DNA of 57,820 nt from Planctomycetia bacterium (GTDB lineage: Bacteria; Planctomycetota; Planctomycetia; Pirellulales; Thermoguttaceae), in NCBI GenBank assembly GCA_030527015.1, contig JAUNBR010000004.1:26695-84514 (forward strand). Direction: 5' to 3'. The stretch's first letter is position 1, and every line of letters begins with the position of its first letter. The translations under genes were made by a program, and so were the position numbers. The notes under the pieces were generated by a model that was given only the letters and a program-made list of their open reading frames with translations, had not been told where the DNA came from and did not search any database. Positions 45,528 to 55,101 of the stretch are shown one piece after another.

Positions 45528-45633
45528 TATACAGGTTTTCCTTTAAATTTCCGTTTTATGTGACTCTGAACGCCAGCATTTTTAGCGAAACAAAAATGCC
45601 GAAGAAATGAAATTTTATCGTGCATCAGATATA
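45528..45633 (+). repeat. Dispersed hairpin element, F copy
   Basis: Full length, immediately upstream of the ribosome-binding site of the minus-strand secreted protein gene, so it lies in its leader. Confidence 0.87.
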
Positions 45634-45748
45634 AAATTCCATAAACTCCGCGCAGGACGCAAATATTTTATCTTCGACGAACGTCTTATTCCGACGCGTA
45701 TTTTCTTCTCGACACACCATAATTTTCGTTTCTCCGACATTTCATAAT

Positions 45749-45854
45749 TATACTGGCTCCACTTTAAATTTCCATTCTGTGCACCTCTGAATGCAGGCTT
45801 TTTCAGTGAAGCAAAATGCCGGTGAAGCGAAATTTTTATAGTATATCGGGTATA
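45749..45854 (+). repeat. Dispersed hairpin element, F copy
   Basis: Full length (TATACTGGCTCCACTTTAAA to GTATATCGGGTATA). 45855-46165, downstream of recR, shows no gene and no strong terminator. Confidence 0.88.
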
Positions 45855-46165
45855 TATGAAATGCCGACCTTCGTGGTCAGGTAAAACAAAAATTTAAAAT
45901 AAAATCAGTTTTCATCCACGTAAATCGAAAAAAACGAAATGTTCCCCTCCTTCAGGCATAAAGTCATTCAAAATAACGCTCGTAAATATCCAAAATATTA
46001 TTACGAAAACCTCAGAATTTTAGTTCTGTTTTTCCGTTTATACTGCATTTACTTTAAATTCCCTTTTACTGTAAATTTCCCTGATTTCCCAATAAAAACC
46101 TTACCTTTATAATTTTCTCAGATTTCACACGCAGAAAGTCCTCTGATTCCAGTAAAATCTTTTCT

Positions 46166-46768
46166 TTATAAATACCGCTGCCGTCCCTCCAGCGCGTCTC
46201 GTAAAATATCTTTATTCACGAATTCCAGCACACTGCCTGACGTAACTCCACGTGCCAGACGTGTTATCTTTAACGGCATTCCTTCCAATAAACTGGAAAT
46301 ATAAAAAGAAGTCGCGTCTCCCTCCATATTCGGATTCGTCGCCATGATGATTTCTTTCACCTCACCCGACTCCAGCCGTTTTTCCAGCGCAGAGATCGTC
46401 AGGTCATCTGGCCCCATCTTATCTGTCGGTGAAAGCCTCCCCAGCAAAACATGATAAAGCCCATGGTACACTCCCGTCTGTTCCAGCGAAATAATATCTC
46501 TCGGCTGCTCCACCACACACAGTAAACTCCTGTCTCGGGAAGCATCCCTACAAATTTCACATTCTTCTTCCACAGATAAATTATAACACACCTTACAGTA
46601 ACGAATATTTAACTTCACGTTCCGAATCGCATCCGCTAAACCAAGAATCGCATCCTTTTTAGCCACCAAAACATGATACGCAAAACGCTCTGCCGTCTTT
46701 TTCCCCACTCCAGGTAATTTAGAAAAACGCTCCGTTAAATCTTTCACAGACTCCGTTAAATCTGCCAT
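46166..46768 (-). CDS. recR: Recombination mediator RecR
   Basis: Helps RecO load RecA at gaps. It has 200 residues, the normal length. SVKDLTERFSKLPGVGKKTAERFAYH is the N-terminal helix-hairpin-helix region. The zinc site is CKVC...CEIC (about 63-80). The Toprim part has CVVEQPRDI, IMATNPNMEGDATSFYI and the closing ITRLARGVTSGSVLEF. The ATG at 46768 is preceded by AAGGTAAGG; a TTG at 46786 is unlikely. It belongs to the classic dnaX-ybaB-recR order, but 244 bases with repeat copies part it from ybaB. Confidence 0.96.
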   Translation of the reverse strand: MADLTESVKDLTERFSKLPGVGKKTAERFAYHVLVAKKDAILGLADAIRNVKLNIRYCKVCYNLSVEEECEICRDASRDRSLLCVVEQPRDIISLEQTGVYHGLYHVLLGRLSPTDKMGPDDLTISALEKRLESGEVKEIIMATNPNMEGDATSFYISSLLEGMPLKITRLARGVTSGSVLEFVNKDILRDALEGRQRYL

Positions 46769-46851
46769 AAAAAACCTTACCTTCAAAATTTTCGTTTTTT
46801 ACCGATAAACTCCGCACACTTCCCTCTCTCTTTTATACAGAGCTTCTGCTT

Positions 46852-47008
46852 TATACTGCTTCTCCTTTAAATTTCCGTTTTATGCGCCTCTGAAACAGAC
46901 ATTTTCAGCGAAGCAAAAATGCCGGAAAAGCGAAATTTTATAGTGCATCGGGTATAAATTTCCGTTTTGTGCGGAACCCAAAGCAGGTATCTTAAGCAAA
47001 ATATACCT
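46852..47008 (+). repeat. F copy plus partial second copy between ybaB and recR
   Basis: Full copy at 46852-46956 (TATACTGCTTCTCC to GTGCATCGGGTATA). An A-less fragment follows (TTTCCGTTTTGTGCGG to about 47008) ending ATATACC, 5 bases before the ybaB stop. Confidence 0.87.
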
Positions 47009-47012
47009 AATT

Positions 47013-47378
47013 TTACTTTAAATTCGCCAGTATTTTATCCAGTCCTGGAATTCCTGATTTTTGAGCAAAATCGATCGCATCTTCATAAATCGCGACTCGA
47101 ACTTTCTGCACCGCCTCTCCCAGCGCTTCTTGCAGTAATGCTTCTAGACGCTCCTTATGTTCTGGACTCAAAAGTTCTTCTGAAACCTCTACTTTAATCT
47201 CTCTTCCTAAACCATCTGTATGAACCATAACACTTCCAGGTTCTGTACCCTCTTCGGAATTACCTGCCGTAACAGAAATCTTCATCTCTAAAAGCTGATT
47301 TTTTAATTTCAAAAATTGCTCTTCAATATTTGTTGCATAATTTAACAGAGCACTTATCCCCCCAAAACCGTTAAACAT
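47013..47378 (-). CDS. ybaB: YbaB/EbfC nucleoid-associated protein
   Basis: Small DNA-binding protein of 121 residues. Helical N-terminus (NIEEQFLKLKNQLLEMK), then the beta-strand core (VMVHTDGLGREIKVEV), then PEHKERLEALLQEALGEAV. Members bind DNA and are usually coded between dnaX and recR, as here. The ATG at 47378 has GGGAGG five bases upstream. The N-terminal Met/Gly-rich start (MFNGFGGI) is typical. Confidence 0.93.
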   Translation of the reverse strand: MFNGFGGISALLNYATNIEEQFLKLKNQLLEMKISVTAGNSEEGTEPGSVMVHTDGLGREIKVEVSEELLSPEHKERLEALLQEALGEAVQKVRVAIYEDAIDFAQKSGIPGLDKILANLK

Positions 47379-47571
47379 TTTCACCTCCCAAAATATTAAA
47401 AAATTTCATAATCTCACAAATCATAATTAACCTCAAAATAACCAAAATAATTTTCAAAAATTTTCTTCCGATATGTTATAAATCCATAAAAATCCATTTC
47501 CTAAACTTTATGGCTCTTCTTATAAAAATCTCACTCCCTATAAATTTTCAGATTCTTATAAAAACTCTCCA

Positions 47572-49725
47572 TTAAGTTTTATCCTTCTTTACTTCTGTAT
47601 GTACCACTTCTGCACCAAACTGTTCTTCCACCGCCTTCACCAGCGGATGGTCCAGCCGCACTTTTTTCCTATTCATTCGGGTTCTATTTTCAAAATTCTC
47701 CTTATCTTCCGCCGCCACTTCGAATTCCACTTCCACCCGATGTCCCACCTGAAGCTCAATTTCTCGCAGAAGTCGATCAAAATTTTCCTCTTTTTTCAGT
47801 AAACTGACCGGAAAACTCTGTAAAAACGAATAATTTACTCTTATCACATTTCCTTTTTCATTTATCGAAATACTCTGAAATTCACATAAATTTTCAAAAT
47901 GTCCTCCGCCAATTCGTTTTAATCCCTCCAAATATACTTTTTCAGGATTCCAGGGAGCATTTTTTTCGAACGATTTTTGCTCCAAATCCCCTTTTTCTGA
48001 AAGAATACCATCTCTCGCTTCTAACATTTCCGGTCTTACATCTTCTTCCGCAGAAATATCCGAAGACTCCACCCACACCTCTGGCCCTTCACCCCCAAAT
48101 TCCCAAGCTAAATTTCCATGTATACCTGCTGACGTTTCCGAAGTTTTTACCGCCGGTTCCTTACTCGTTTTTTCATGAAAACCTAAATTTCTCCCCTCTT
48201 TCACCTCACCATCAGAAACAGAGGTTCCATGTCCCTGTTCTTCAGTTTTTTTCTTAATTTCCTGATTTTCCCCTCCCCGCAAATTTTCTTTTTTCCCCAC
48301 CTCCTCAGAAAAAACACGCACCGGCACAAAATCTGACGGACGAATTACTTTTTCCGATCTTTCTGAATCTCCCGTCCTCAGCCCTTTAGAAACCGGCATT
48401 TCTCCCGAAAAAGACGGCACATAAGAAGAATTTTCTGCTTTCTCCAAAATCCGCGCGCCACTTTCTCCGCCTGTTACCGGAATGGCACGTTCATTTTTCC
48501 TCTCTAAAATTTCCGGTTCCCCACACGGAACATTTTTCTGAAACTGCACGATTACATCCTGTAATCCGTCCAAATCTTTCAGTGAACTGATCCTCACCAG
48601 CGACATTTCCACCAAAAGTCTGGCCTGGGTGCTTAATTTTAATCGGAATAACGTCTGATCCGCAATTTGCATCGCCGCAAGAATCGTTTCCATCCCTAAT
48701 GCCTGCGCATATTTTTTAATCCGACTTTCATTTTCACTGGAAGCATACAAAAAACTCTCCGCTCCACATCCGCATAAAACAGCCAGCGCATCCCGAAAAT
48801 ACCCAAAAAGCTGTTCCAAAATCAGACCCGGATCATTTCCCTGACCCACTAAATAATCCACCTGATGAAGAATTCCTGACAGATTCCGCGAAACGATATG
48901 GTCCAGCATTTCCATCAAAACATCTTCTGCTGCCGTCCCCAGCATATGATGAACATCCTGTACCGTTATCCTCTCTTTTACAAAAGACAATAACTGCTCC
49001 AGTAACGACTGCCCATCTCGCATGGACCCCGCCGCGCGCCGCGCCAAAAGCAGAATCGCTTCCGGATCCGCACTTAACCCCTCCTGCTTCACAATTTCCG
49101 TAAGGCGTTCCGCAATTTTCGGCGTATTTATCCCCGCGAAATCGAAACGCTGACACCGCGAAAGAATCGTCACCGGTATCTTTCCCGGTTCAGTCGTACA
49201 AAAAATAAATTTTACATGTTCCGGTGGTTCCTCCAGCGTTTTTAAAAGTGCATTAAATGCTTCTCGCGTCAACATATGCACTTCATCTATTATATATATC
49301 TTAAATCTCGCTCGGGATGGGCGCACATTCACATTTTGTCTCAGTGCCCGAATTTCATCGATTCCCCGGTTACTCGCGCCGTCAATTTCCAAGACATCTA
49401 TATCTTCTCCCGCGCTAATTCCCTGACATATATCGCACTCATTACATGGCGTTACCGTGGGGCCACTGACACAATTTAAGGATTTCGCAAAAATCCGCGC
49501 CGAGGAGGTTTTCCCCACTCCCCGTGCCCCGGTAAATAAATACGCATGCCCGATTCGGTGATTTTCGATCGCGCTGGACAGTGATTTCGCCACATGTTCC
49601 TGCCCCACCAGATCCATAAAAATCTGGGGACGGTACCGACGCGCTATCACCTGATACTCATTATGTCCGGATGAAGATAACGACATTTTCTCCTGCCTCA
49701 CTAAAGATTTTCCATCTTTTTTCAT
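47572..49725 (-). CDS. dnaX: DNA polymerase III tau/gamma subunit
   Basis: Clamp-loader ATPase of 717 residues. YQVIARRYRPQIFMDLVGQ is the standard start, Walker A is GARGVGKTS, and a four-Cys zinc module lies at about 77-92 (CVSGPTVTPCNECDIC). Further motifs are IDEVHML, LLKTLEEPPEHVKFIF with the SRCQRFDF arginine-finger segment, and domain III to about 385. Residues of about 390-590 are acidic low-complexity. A short C-terminal part follows (SISINEKGNVIRVNYSF ...). A run of seven A in the coding strand (48246-48252) might allow slippage, but I cannot show a gamma product. An ATG at 49686 preceded by AGGAG is a possible start. Confidence 0.95.
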   Translation of the reverse strand: MKKDGKSLVRQEKMSLSSSGHNEYQVIARRYRPQIFMDLVGQEHVAKSLSSAIENHRIGHAYLFTGARGVGKTSSARIFAKSLNCVSGPTVTPCNECDICQGISAGEDIDVLEIDGASNRGIDEIRALRQNVNVRPSRARFKIYIIDEVHMLTREAFNALLKTLEEPPEHVKFIFCTTEPGKIPVTILSRCQRFDFAGINTPKIAERLTEIVKQEGLSADPEAILLLARRAAGSMRDGQSLLEQLLSFVKERITVQDVHHMLGTAAEDVLMEMLDHIVSRNLSGILHQVDYLVGQGNDPGLILEQLFGYFRDALAVLCGCGAESFLYASSENESRIKKYAQALGMETILAAMQIADQTLFRLKLSTQARLLVEMSLVRISSLKDLDGLQDVIVQFQKNVPCGEPEILERKNERAIPVTGGESGARILEKAENSSYVPSFSGEMPVSKGLRTGDSERSEKVIRPSDFVPVRVFSEEVGKKENLRGGENQEIKKKTEEQGHGTSVSDGEVKEGRNLGFHEKTSKEPAVKTSETSAGIHGNLAWEFGGEGPEVWVESSDISAEEDVRPEMLEARDGILSEKGDLEQKSFEKNAPWNPEKVYLEGLKRIGGGHFENLCEFQSISINEKGNVIRVNYSFLQSFPVSLLKKEENFDRLLREIELQVGHRVEVEFEVAAEDKENFENRTRMNRKKVRLDHPLVKAVEEQFGAEVVHTEVKKDKT

Positions 49726-49851
49726 TTTACCTTATCTGCCTCAGACATGCCAGAACCCTTTCACTCCCCACCACCATGAACCGTTTCCGACTCTTCTTTC
49801 GCTCTCGTAATTTCAGCGCGTTTCCCCCTCAGCACCATTACCAGTTCTCCG

Positions 49852-49948
49852 GCACCTCTTCCGCTTTAAATTTCATAAGCTCTGCCAGCAAAACATTTTG
49901 TCTCGCCCAAAATGCCGGAAAGCGAAATCTTATCGCACATCAGATATA
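49852..49948 (+). repeat. Degenerate F copy at the serS end
   Basis: TCCGCTTTAAATTTC arm, core AACATTTTGTC, and B-end CACATCAGATATA ending one base before the serS stop codon. Confidence 0.62.
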
Positions 49949-49949
49949 A

Positions 49950-51233
49950 TCACATCTGATTTTTAGGCTTTATCACATCAAAACCCGTATATGGCAACAA
50001 AACTTCCGGAACCCGAATCGAACCATCCTCCTGCTGATAATTTTCCATAATCGCCAACAAACCACGACTAATCGCGATCGCCGTGCCATTAAGCGTATGT
50101 AGTAAATGAGTTCCCTTCTCTCCCTTTATTCGGTACCGTGCATTCAGACGCCGCGCCTGATAATCCGTACAATTTGACGTACTGGTCACCTCTCCGAAAT
50201 CTCCACGCCCAGGCATCCAGGCTTCCAAATCAAATTTCCGATAAGCGGGACCTCCTAAATCTCCCGTGGCCGTATCCACCACTCGGTACGGTATCTTCAG
50301 TCCATCAAAAATCCGCTGCTCCATCTCACGCAAATATCCCAGCATACTTTCACTGTCCTCTGGAAGTGTAAACGCGAACATTTCCACTTTCGAAAACTGA
50401 TGCACTCGGTACAGACCACGCGAAGCACGCCCCGCGGCGCCCGCCTCCGTCCGGAAACAGTGACTCAGTCCACAAAATTTCATCGGCAGCTTTTCCGCAT
50501 CCACCACCACGCCCGATAACATTCCTCCCAGCGGAATTTCTGCCGTGGCGACTAAACTTAAATCCGTATTTTCGATACTATAAATCTGCGTCTCATTTCC
50601 ACGAGGATTAAATCCCGTTCCCGCTAAAATATCATTACGCGCAAGATCCGGAGTGGTGGTCAGCACAAAATTTTCGCGGCGTAACATCTGCATGGCGTAC
50701 ATTTCCAGCGCCAGTTCCAGCATTACAGCCTCATTTTTCAGGAAATAAAAACCCGCCCCCGCGACACGTGCTCCCGCTTCAAAATCAATTAAATCCAGTT
50801 TCTGCGCCAGCTCCACATGATCCAGCGGAGTAAAATGAAATTCCGGAATCGGCGTTTTTCCACGCGAAATTTCCAGATTCGCCTTATCATCCTCTCCGAT
50901 CGGCGCCTCAGGATGCGTCATATTCGGAATGGCACGATGAATCGCATCCAGCTCCCCTTCTATTATTTCCACTTCATGCGCCAGCTCACCTCCGCGCTTC
51001 CGAAGATTTTTCCCTTCTTCTTTTAACGCTTCTCTTTCTTCTGATGTTTTGGCTTTCCCTATATTTTTAGAAACGTCATTCGCCCGACGATTCAGCTCCT
51101 CCGCTTCTCGCTGTTTCTCGCGACGCTCCATTTCCAGTACCTGAAAACGCTCCACATCCACATTTACACCACGATTTACACAGTTCTGACGTACAGCTTC
51201 TAAATTCTCTATAATATATTTTCTGTCCAACAT
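49950..51233 (-). CDS. serS: Seryl-tRNA synthetase
   Basis: Class II synthetase charging tRNA-Ser. It has 427 residues, the normal length. The N-terminal long antiparallel coiled coil is about 25-110 (RRANDVSKNIGKAKTSEE, a region rich in Glu/Lys). Motif 2 is FRTEAGAAGRASRGLYRVHQF. The serine-binding TAEIPL lies ahead of it. Motif 3 is near the end (TLNGTAIAISRGLLAIMENYQ). AAGGGTG lies ahead of the ATG. Same strand as yidC, 248 bases downstream of it. Confidence 0.97.
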   Translation of the reverse strand: MLDRKYIIENLEAVRQNCVNRGVNVDVERFQVLEMERREKQREAEELNRRANDVSKNIGKAKTSEEREALKEEGKNLRKRGGELAHEVEIIEGELDAIHRAIPNMTHPEAPIGEDDKANLEISRGKTPIPEFHFTPLDHVELAQKLDLIDFEAGARVAGAGFYFLKNEAVMLELALEMYAMQMLRRENFVLTTTPDLARNDILAGTGFNPRGNETQIYSIENTDLSLVATAEIPLGGMLSGVVVDAEKLPMKFCGLSHCFRTEAGAAGRASRGLYRVHQFSKVEMFAFTLPEDSESMLGYLREMEQRIFDGLKIPYRVVDTATGDLGGPAYRKFDLEAWMPGRGDFGEVTSTSNCTDYQARRLNARYRIKGEKGTHLLHTLNGTAIAISRGLLAIMENYQQEDGSIRVPEVLLPYTGFDVIKPKNQM

Positions 51234-51307
51234 ATTTTCACCCTTTTATTTTATGTAAATCTGCCCACTTCCTTAAATTTCAATTTTTTATACAGACACG
51301 GAGTTTT

Positions 51308-51433
51308 TATACCCGACTCATTCTAAATTTCGTTTCTCCTGTCCGCCGACAGACAGGCCGCCATTTTTTACTTCACTAAAAATGCCTGCTTTCGGATCCG
51401 TATAAAACAAAAAATTATAGTGCATCAGGTATA
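51308..51433. repeat. Hybrid element with B-type sequence at both ends
   Basis: Starts TATACCCGACTCATT (R B-end), contains CTGTCCGCCGACAG, and ends TATAGTGCATCAGGTATA (F B-end) instead of an A-end. A short tail 51434-51470 repeats another B-end (GTGCACCAGGTATA). Confidence 0.75.
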
Positions 51434-51481
51434 ACGTGCCAGAAAACATATTTACCGTGCACCAGGTATAAATCCTAAAAA

Positions 51482-54067
51482 TTACTTGCTCTTCGCACGA
51501 CGCTTTTTGCGTTCCGCAGGGGTCTCCTGTTTTGGCACCTCCTGCTGTTTCGCCATACGAACGACTTTCTCCATAAACGTTTCTTTCTTTACAGGCTTAC
51601 TTCCCACATCAATAATACTGGGAACCGCATCCATCTGCGGATCCGTTTTCGGCATCAGCTGCCGTTCTGCCAGCCCCCATAAGCTGGACGCAACAAAATA
51701 AATACACAGTCCACTGGGCACCTTAAAGAAAATAAATCCCATGAAAACCATCATATACTTCATTATATTCTGCTGTAATCTCGCCTGATCATCCAGCGCG
51801 GGTGGCATTAACATTTTCTGCTGCACAATAAAAATAATAATCGTCAGAATCGGCAAAAGGTTTAAATAAGGCCCCAGACCAAAAAAACCATAACCACTAC
51901 TTATCATTTCCCACACATACGGTTTCCAATAAAACATCATATCCGGCGCCGCAAGATTCGAACAAAACCGAATCGCATCTGAAATCAGAGGTGCCTGCCG
52001 TAATTCCACGTCCACTAATAAGGACCGATACAGCGCAATAAAAATTGGCAGCTGAATAAACAGTACCCAGCACCCCGTCATGGGATTATAATTATACTTT
52101 CGGAACAGTTCCATCTGCGCCTTCTGACGCTCCATGGGATCTTCATATTTCTCTGTGATTTTTTTCATCTCAGGCTGAAGCTTCTGCATAATCAGTGCAC
52201 CTTTCACCTGTTTCCTGCTCAGAGGGAACATCGCCAGACGCACCAGCACCGTCAGAAGAATAATCGCGATTCCGTAATTACCGAATATCCCGTAAAAGAA
52301 ATGAAGAATAGACGACAGAAATTTCGCGATGGGCGAAAACCAGCCATAATAAACGACATTATCCAGTTCATATTTAGACAGCAGTTCCGGACGTTTCGGA
52401 CCAATAAAAACCTTAAATTCCTGACCTGCAGACTCTCCCGGATTTAGTCTCGCCACCTCTGAACGCAGACGCACGGAAGTGTCGGTGCAGATCTCCCACG
52501 GATCCGGTACTTCTCCCACACGCAGCTGAGTATACTCCTTCACCCCGAGTTCATTTTTATCTTTTACCGGCTGCGGAAGCATAATCGCTGAAAAATACTG
52601 TGCATCCACTCCGATATATTTCAGCGGATTTCCACTATTCTGTTCATACAGTCCCCATTCTCCATCCACAATTCGCTTACAGGAAGTAATCGTCGGTGAG
52701 GTGCTGTCAGAATAACCTGTAATCACATCTCGAATCCCCACCATTTCGAACATGCCGCGCGCCGTTTTCGAACAAAACCAGTATCCTTCTGTCGGAAGCC
52801 CCGTCGGGCCGTCCTGCTGAATCGCGACTTCCCGAACCATACTGCCCACATTCTTCACCTCCACTTTCATCGTCAGGTGATACGCAGGAAACACCGGGTC
52901 ATGTAACTGTTCCTCCGAAGCACTACTTAACTTATATGTTTTACGCACTTCCATCCCATACCGCGGCATCCTATATAAAAATGTTACAGAATCCGCCTCC
53001 TGGGATTCCACCTCCCAGCTCTCTTTCCTCATCTGAATATTCGGTAACTCAAAATCCAAATACTGATACAGAGAACGTGTGTCAGTCTTCGCGATTCGTT
53101 CCCCCATCTGCGCATAAGGAGAATCGAGTTTTTGCTTTCCAAAATGACTAAACGTGGTCAAAAATGAAAGAGGATCCCCATTTTCAGGCGCGATAACCTT
53201 CACCGGCTGCCGTCCAAGTTTTGCAAAAATCGTATGAAACCGCCCGTCACGCCAGACCGTAAGCCCCACTTCACGTCCCGGCGCATATGTTATTAAAATC
53301 TCCTGAAGCTGGGTATTACTGTGTATTTTCACATCATCCAGTTTCGTAATAATATCCCCCACTTTCAGTCCAGCCACTTCCGCTGGAGTACCCGCCCCAA
53401 TTACATCCACATGACATCCACGCATTTCATTCGTAATGGGATCTGGAACCTGATCTGTACTGCTGATTACCGTCTCCTGTGGACGCACCTGCACCGTACG
53501 CTGCGCTTCCATACCCGCCACGGAAACCGTATCTTCTTCGTCCGAGCGAAAATTTAATACACCTAAATATCCTCCCTGAAAATCCCCCGCATCACTCATA
53601 CTGATCAGACGTTTTTCATTCATCTCCACCGTGGCCACCGCCGCGCCACGAGATGTAAAAGTCACCAGCATCCGGTATGGACTGGACGTATCCAAAGATC
53701 CTAGCGAAATCAGTTTCTCCGGAATCACCCCTTTCTTTTCCACTTCCGCCGCAGGTATGACTTCACCCTCCTTCACAGCCTCTGCTGGTGCCACTCCCGC
53801 GGGTGTCACTTCCTTCACATCCGATACATCCGAAACGTCTGGCGTTACCGCAGGCTCTTCCGGTTCCTGCTCCTGCTTCTCTATTTCTAGACGCACTTCA
53901 GAAATAGAGGAATCCTTCTTTAAATCCTGATCCGCTGGCGCATGAAATGTACGCATATACCACTGAAATAAAATCATGGTAATGAGCATAATCAGTACGA
54001 ACTGTAAAATACCCGGTTTCTGGGGTGTATCTGGACGCAAATTTTTTGAACGGTTACTTGATGTCAT
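51482..54067 (-). CDS. yidC: Membrane insertase YidC with embedded PDZ domain
   Basis: Inserts proteins into the inner membrane. It has 861 residues; typical YidC has 540-620. TM1 is at about 19-39 (ILQFVLIMLITMILFQW). An acidic Pro/Glu/Val linker runs to about 110. The extracytoplasmic domain then contains a PDZ-like unit at about 215-290 (CHVDVIGAGTPAEVAGLKVGDIITKLD). The conserved insertase core is at about 573-820: WFSPIAKFLSSILHFFYGIFGNYG, ILLTVLVRLAMFPLSRKQ with the groove arginine, then NPMTGCWVLFIQLPIFIALYRSL. A basic C-terminal tail (ERKKRRAKSK) is the usual ribosome-binding type. rnpA and rpmH are not next to it, unlike in many bacteria. Confidence 0.95.
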   Translation of the reverse strand: MTSSNRSKNLRPDTPQKPGILQFVLIMLITMILFQWYMRTFHAPADQDLKKDSSISEVRLEIEKQEQEPEEPAVTPDVSDVSDVKEVTPAGVAPAEAVKEGEVIPAAEVEKKGVIPEKLISLGSLDTSSPYRMLVTFTSRGAAVATVEMNEKRLISMSDAGDFQGGYLGVLNFRSDEEDTVSVAGMEAQRTVQVRPQETVISSTDQVPDPITNEMRGCHVDVIGAGTPAEVAGLKVGDIITKLDDVKIHSNTQLQEILITYAPGREVGLTVWRDGRFHTIFAKLGRQPVKVIAPENGDPLSFLTTFSHFGKQKLDSPYAQMGERIAKTDTRSLYQYLDFELPNIQMRKESWEVESQEADSVTFLYRMPRYGMEVRKTYKLSSASEEQLHDPVFPAYHLTMKVEVKNVGSMVREVAIQQDGPTGLPTEGYWFCSKTARGMFEMVGIRDVITGYSDSTSPTITSCKRIVDGEWGLYEQNSGNPLKYIGVDAQYFSAIMLPQPVKDKNELGVKEYTQLRVGEVPDPWEICTDTSVRLRSEVARLNPGESAGQEFKVFIGPKRPELLSKYELDNVVYYGWFSPIAKFLSSILHFFYGIFGNYGIAIILLTVLVRLAMFPLSRKQVKGALIMQKLQPEMKKITEKYEDPMERQKAQMELFRKYNYNPMTGCWVLFIQLPIFIALYRSLLVDVELRQAPLISDAIRFCSNLAAPDMMFYWKPYVWEMISSGYGFFGLGPYLNLLPILTIIIFIVQQKMLMPPALDDQARLQQNIMKYMMVFMGFIFFKVPSGLCIYFVASSLWGLAERQLMPKTDPQMDAVPSIIDVGSKPVKKETFMEKVVRMAKQQEVPKQETPAERKKRRAKSK

Positions 54068-54109
54068 AAGGCTTTTTTTAAATGAAAGGATAAATAACTA
54101 TAATATAAT

Positions 54110-54214
54110 TATACTCGATATACCGATAAATTTCCACTTCTCCGACTTTTCATGATAAATCTTTAACAGAGGCACAGAAAAAATAAAATGGAAATTTAAA
54201 AGTGAACCAGTATA
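54110..54214 (-). repeat. Dispersed hairpin element, R copy, core lost
   Basis: Ends are clear (TATACTCGATATACC; AAAGTGAACCAGTATA). The inner stem is decayed. It is the first of six copies or fragments in the 850-base spacer upstream of yidC. Confidence 0.72.
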
Positions 54215-54226
54215 TAAAAAATTTAT

Positions 54227-54332
54227 TATACTGGTTTTCCCTTAAATTTCAGTTTTACGCAGCTCTAAAAGCCAGGTATTTTTAGTGAAGTAAAATGCAG
54301 GAGAAGCAGAAATTTATAGAACCCCGGGTATA
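54227..54332 (+). repeat. Dispersed hairpin element, F copy
   Basis: Full length (TATACTGGTTTTCCC to GAACCCCGGGTATA), 12 bases after an R copy. Confidence 0.83.
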
Positions 54333-54357
54333 AAATCACACTTACATATAAAACTTT

Positions 54358-54440
54358 ATACTCGACATATTATGAATTTTCACATTTCCTGTCCGCCTGC
54401 AGCATGCCGACATTTTATGATTCTTAATCTGTCAGGCGCA
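54358..54440 (-). repeat. Partial R copy
   Basis: TATACTCGACATATTATGAA then CTGTCCGCCTGCAG and GACATTTTATGATTC. The A-half is lost. Confidence 0.6.
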
Positions 54441-54603
54441 TCCACTCAAAACTTAAATTTATGCGTAAAACAGGTTTTTTATTTTTCTCCTGTTTTTAAA
54501 AAACTTCATTTCTTTCTGCCAAGGAAATAAACATTTCTGCCGGCAAAAAACCAGAAAAAGGAAGCCAAAAATGTATCCAGCATATGACATAATATTATTT
54601 TTA

Positions 54604-54702
54604 CTAAGATACACTATAAAACTTCAGCTTCTCCAGCATTTCATTTTTACTGAAAATATTTTTATAATCACACAAAACAGAAATTATAGTGGAACCGGTA
54701 TA
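54604..54702 (-). repeat. Degenerate R copy
   Basis: AAGATACACTATAAAACTTC to TAGTGGAACCGGTATA. The core is CAGCATTTCATTTTTACTG. Confidence 0.7.
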
Positions 54703-54734
54703 AATAGATCGGAGCGCAAAAATTTATTTACTTT

Positions 54735-54853
54735 TATACCCGACACACTAAAAAATTTCGTTTCTCTTTTTCGCCGCCAGGCAGGCGTTTTCTTCGCTGA
54801 AAATACCTGCTTCCAGAACCACATAAAACGAAAATTTAATGTAAAGCCAGTAT
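54735..54853 (-). repeat. R copy, first of a direct pair
   Basis: TATACCCGACACACT with a CGCCGCCAGGCAGGCG insert, ending TAAAGCCAGTAT where the next copy begins. Confidence 0.85.
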
Positions 54854-54959
54854 TATACCCGATACATTATAAAATTCCGCTTCACCGGCTTTTTTGCTTC
54901 GCTGAAAAAGCCTGCTTTTAGAGCCGCACAAAACGAAATTTTAAATTGGAACCAGTATA
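54854..54959 (-). repeat. R copy, near-identical to 19810-19915
   Basis: 106 bases with a single base difference from the copy 35 kb away (CACC for CCCC in the arm). It follows the previous R copy at once. Confidence 0.92.
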
Positions 54960-55101
54960 CATCAGGAATAACCATAAAACACTCTGTGGTTATCCGTTAA
55001 CAGATACTTCTCCATGAAAAATTTATTCCACTAAACTTTCTCATTATGGGTGTTACGCCGACACACGATAAAGTATAAAACAGATTTTCTTTTGTCAGAA
55101 A

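Noticed and set aside
48246..48252. Seven-A run in dnaX as a programmed frameshift
   Set aside because: The phase does not fit a classical A-AAA-AAG slippery site and no stimulating hairpin is evident. Transcript slippage cannot be excluded.
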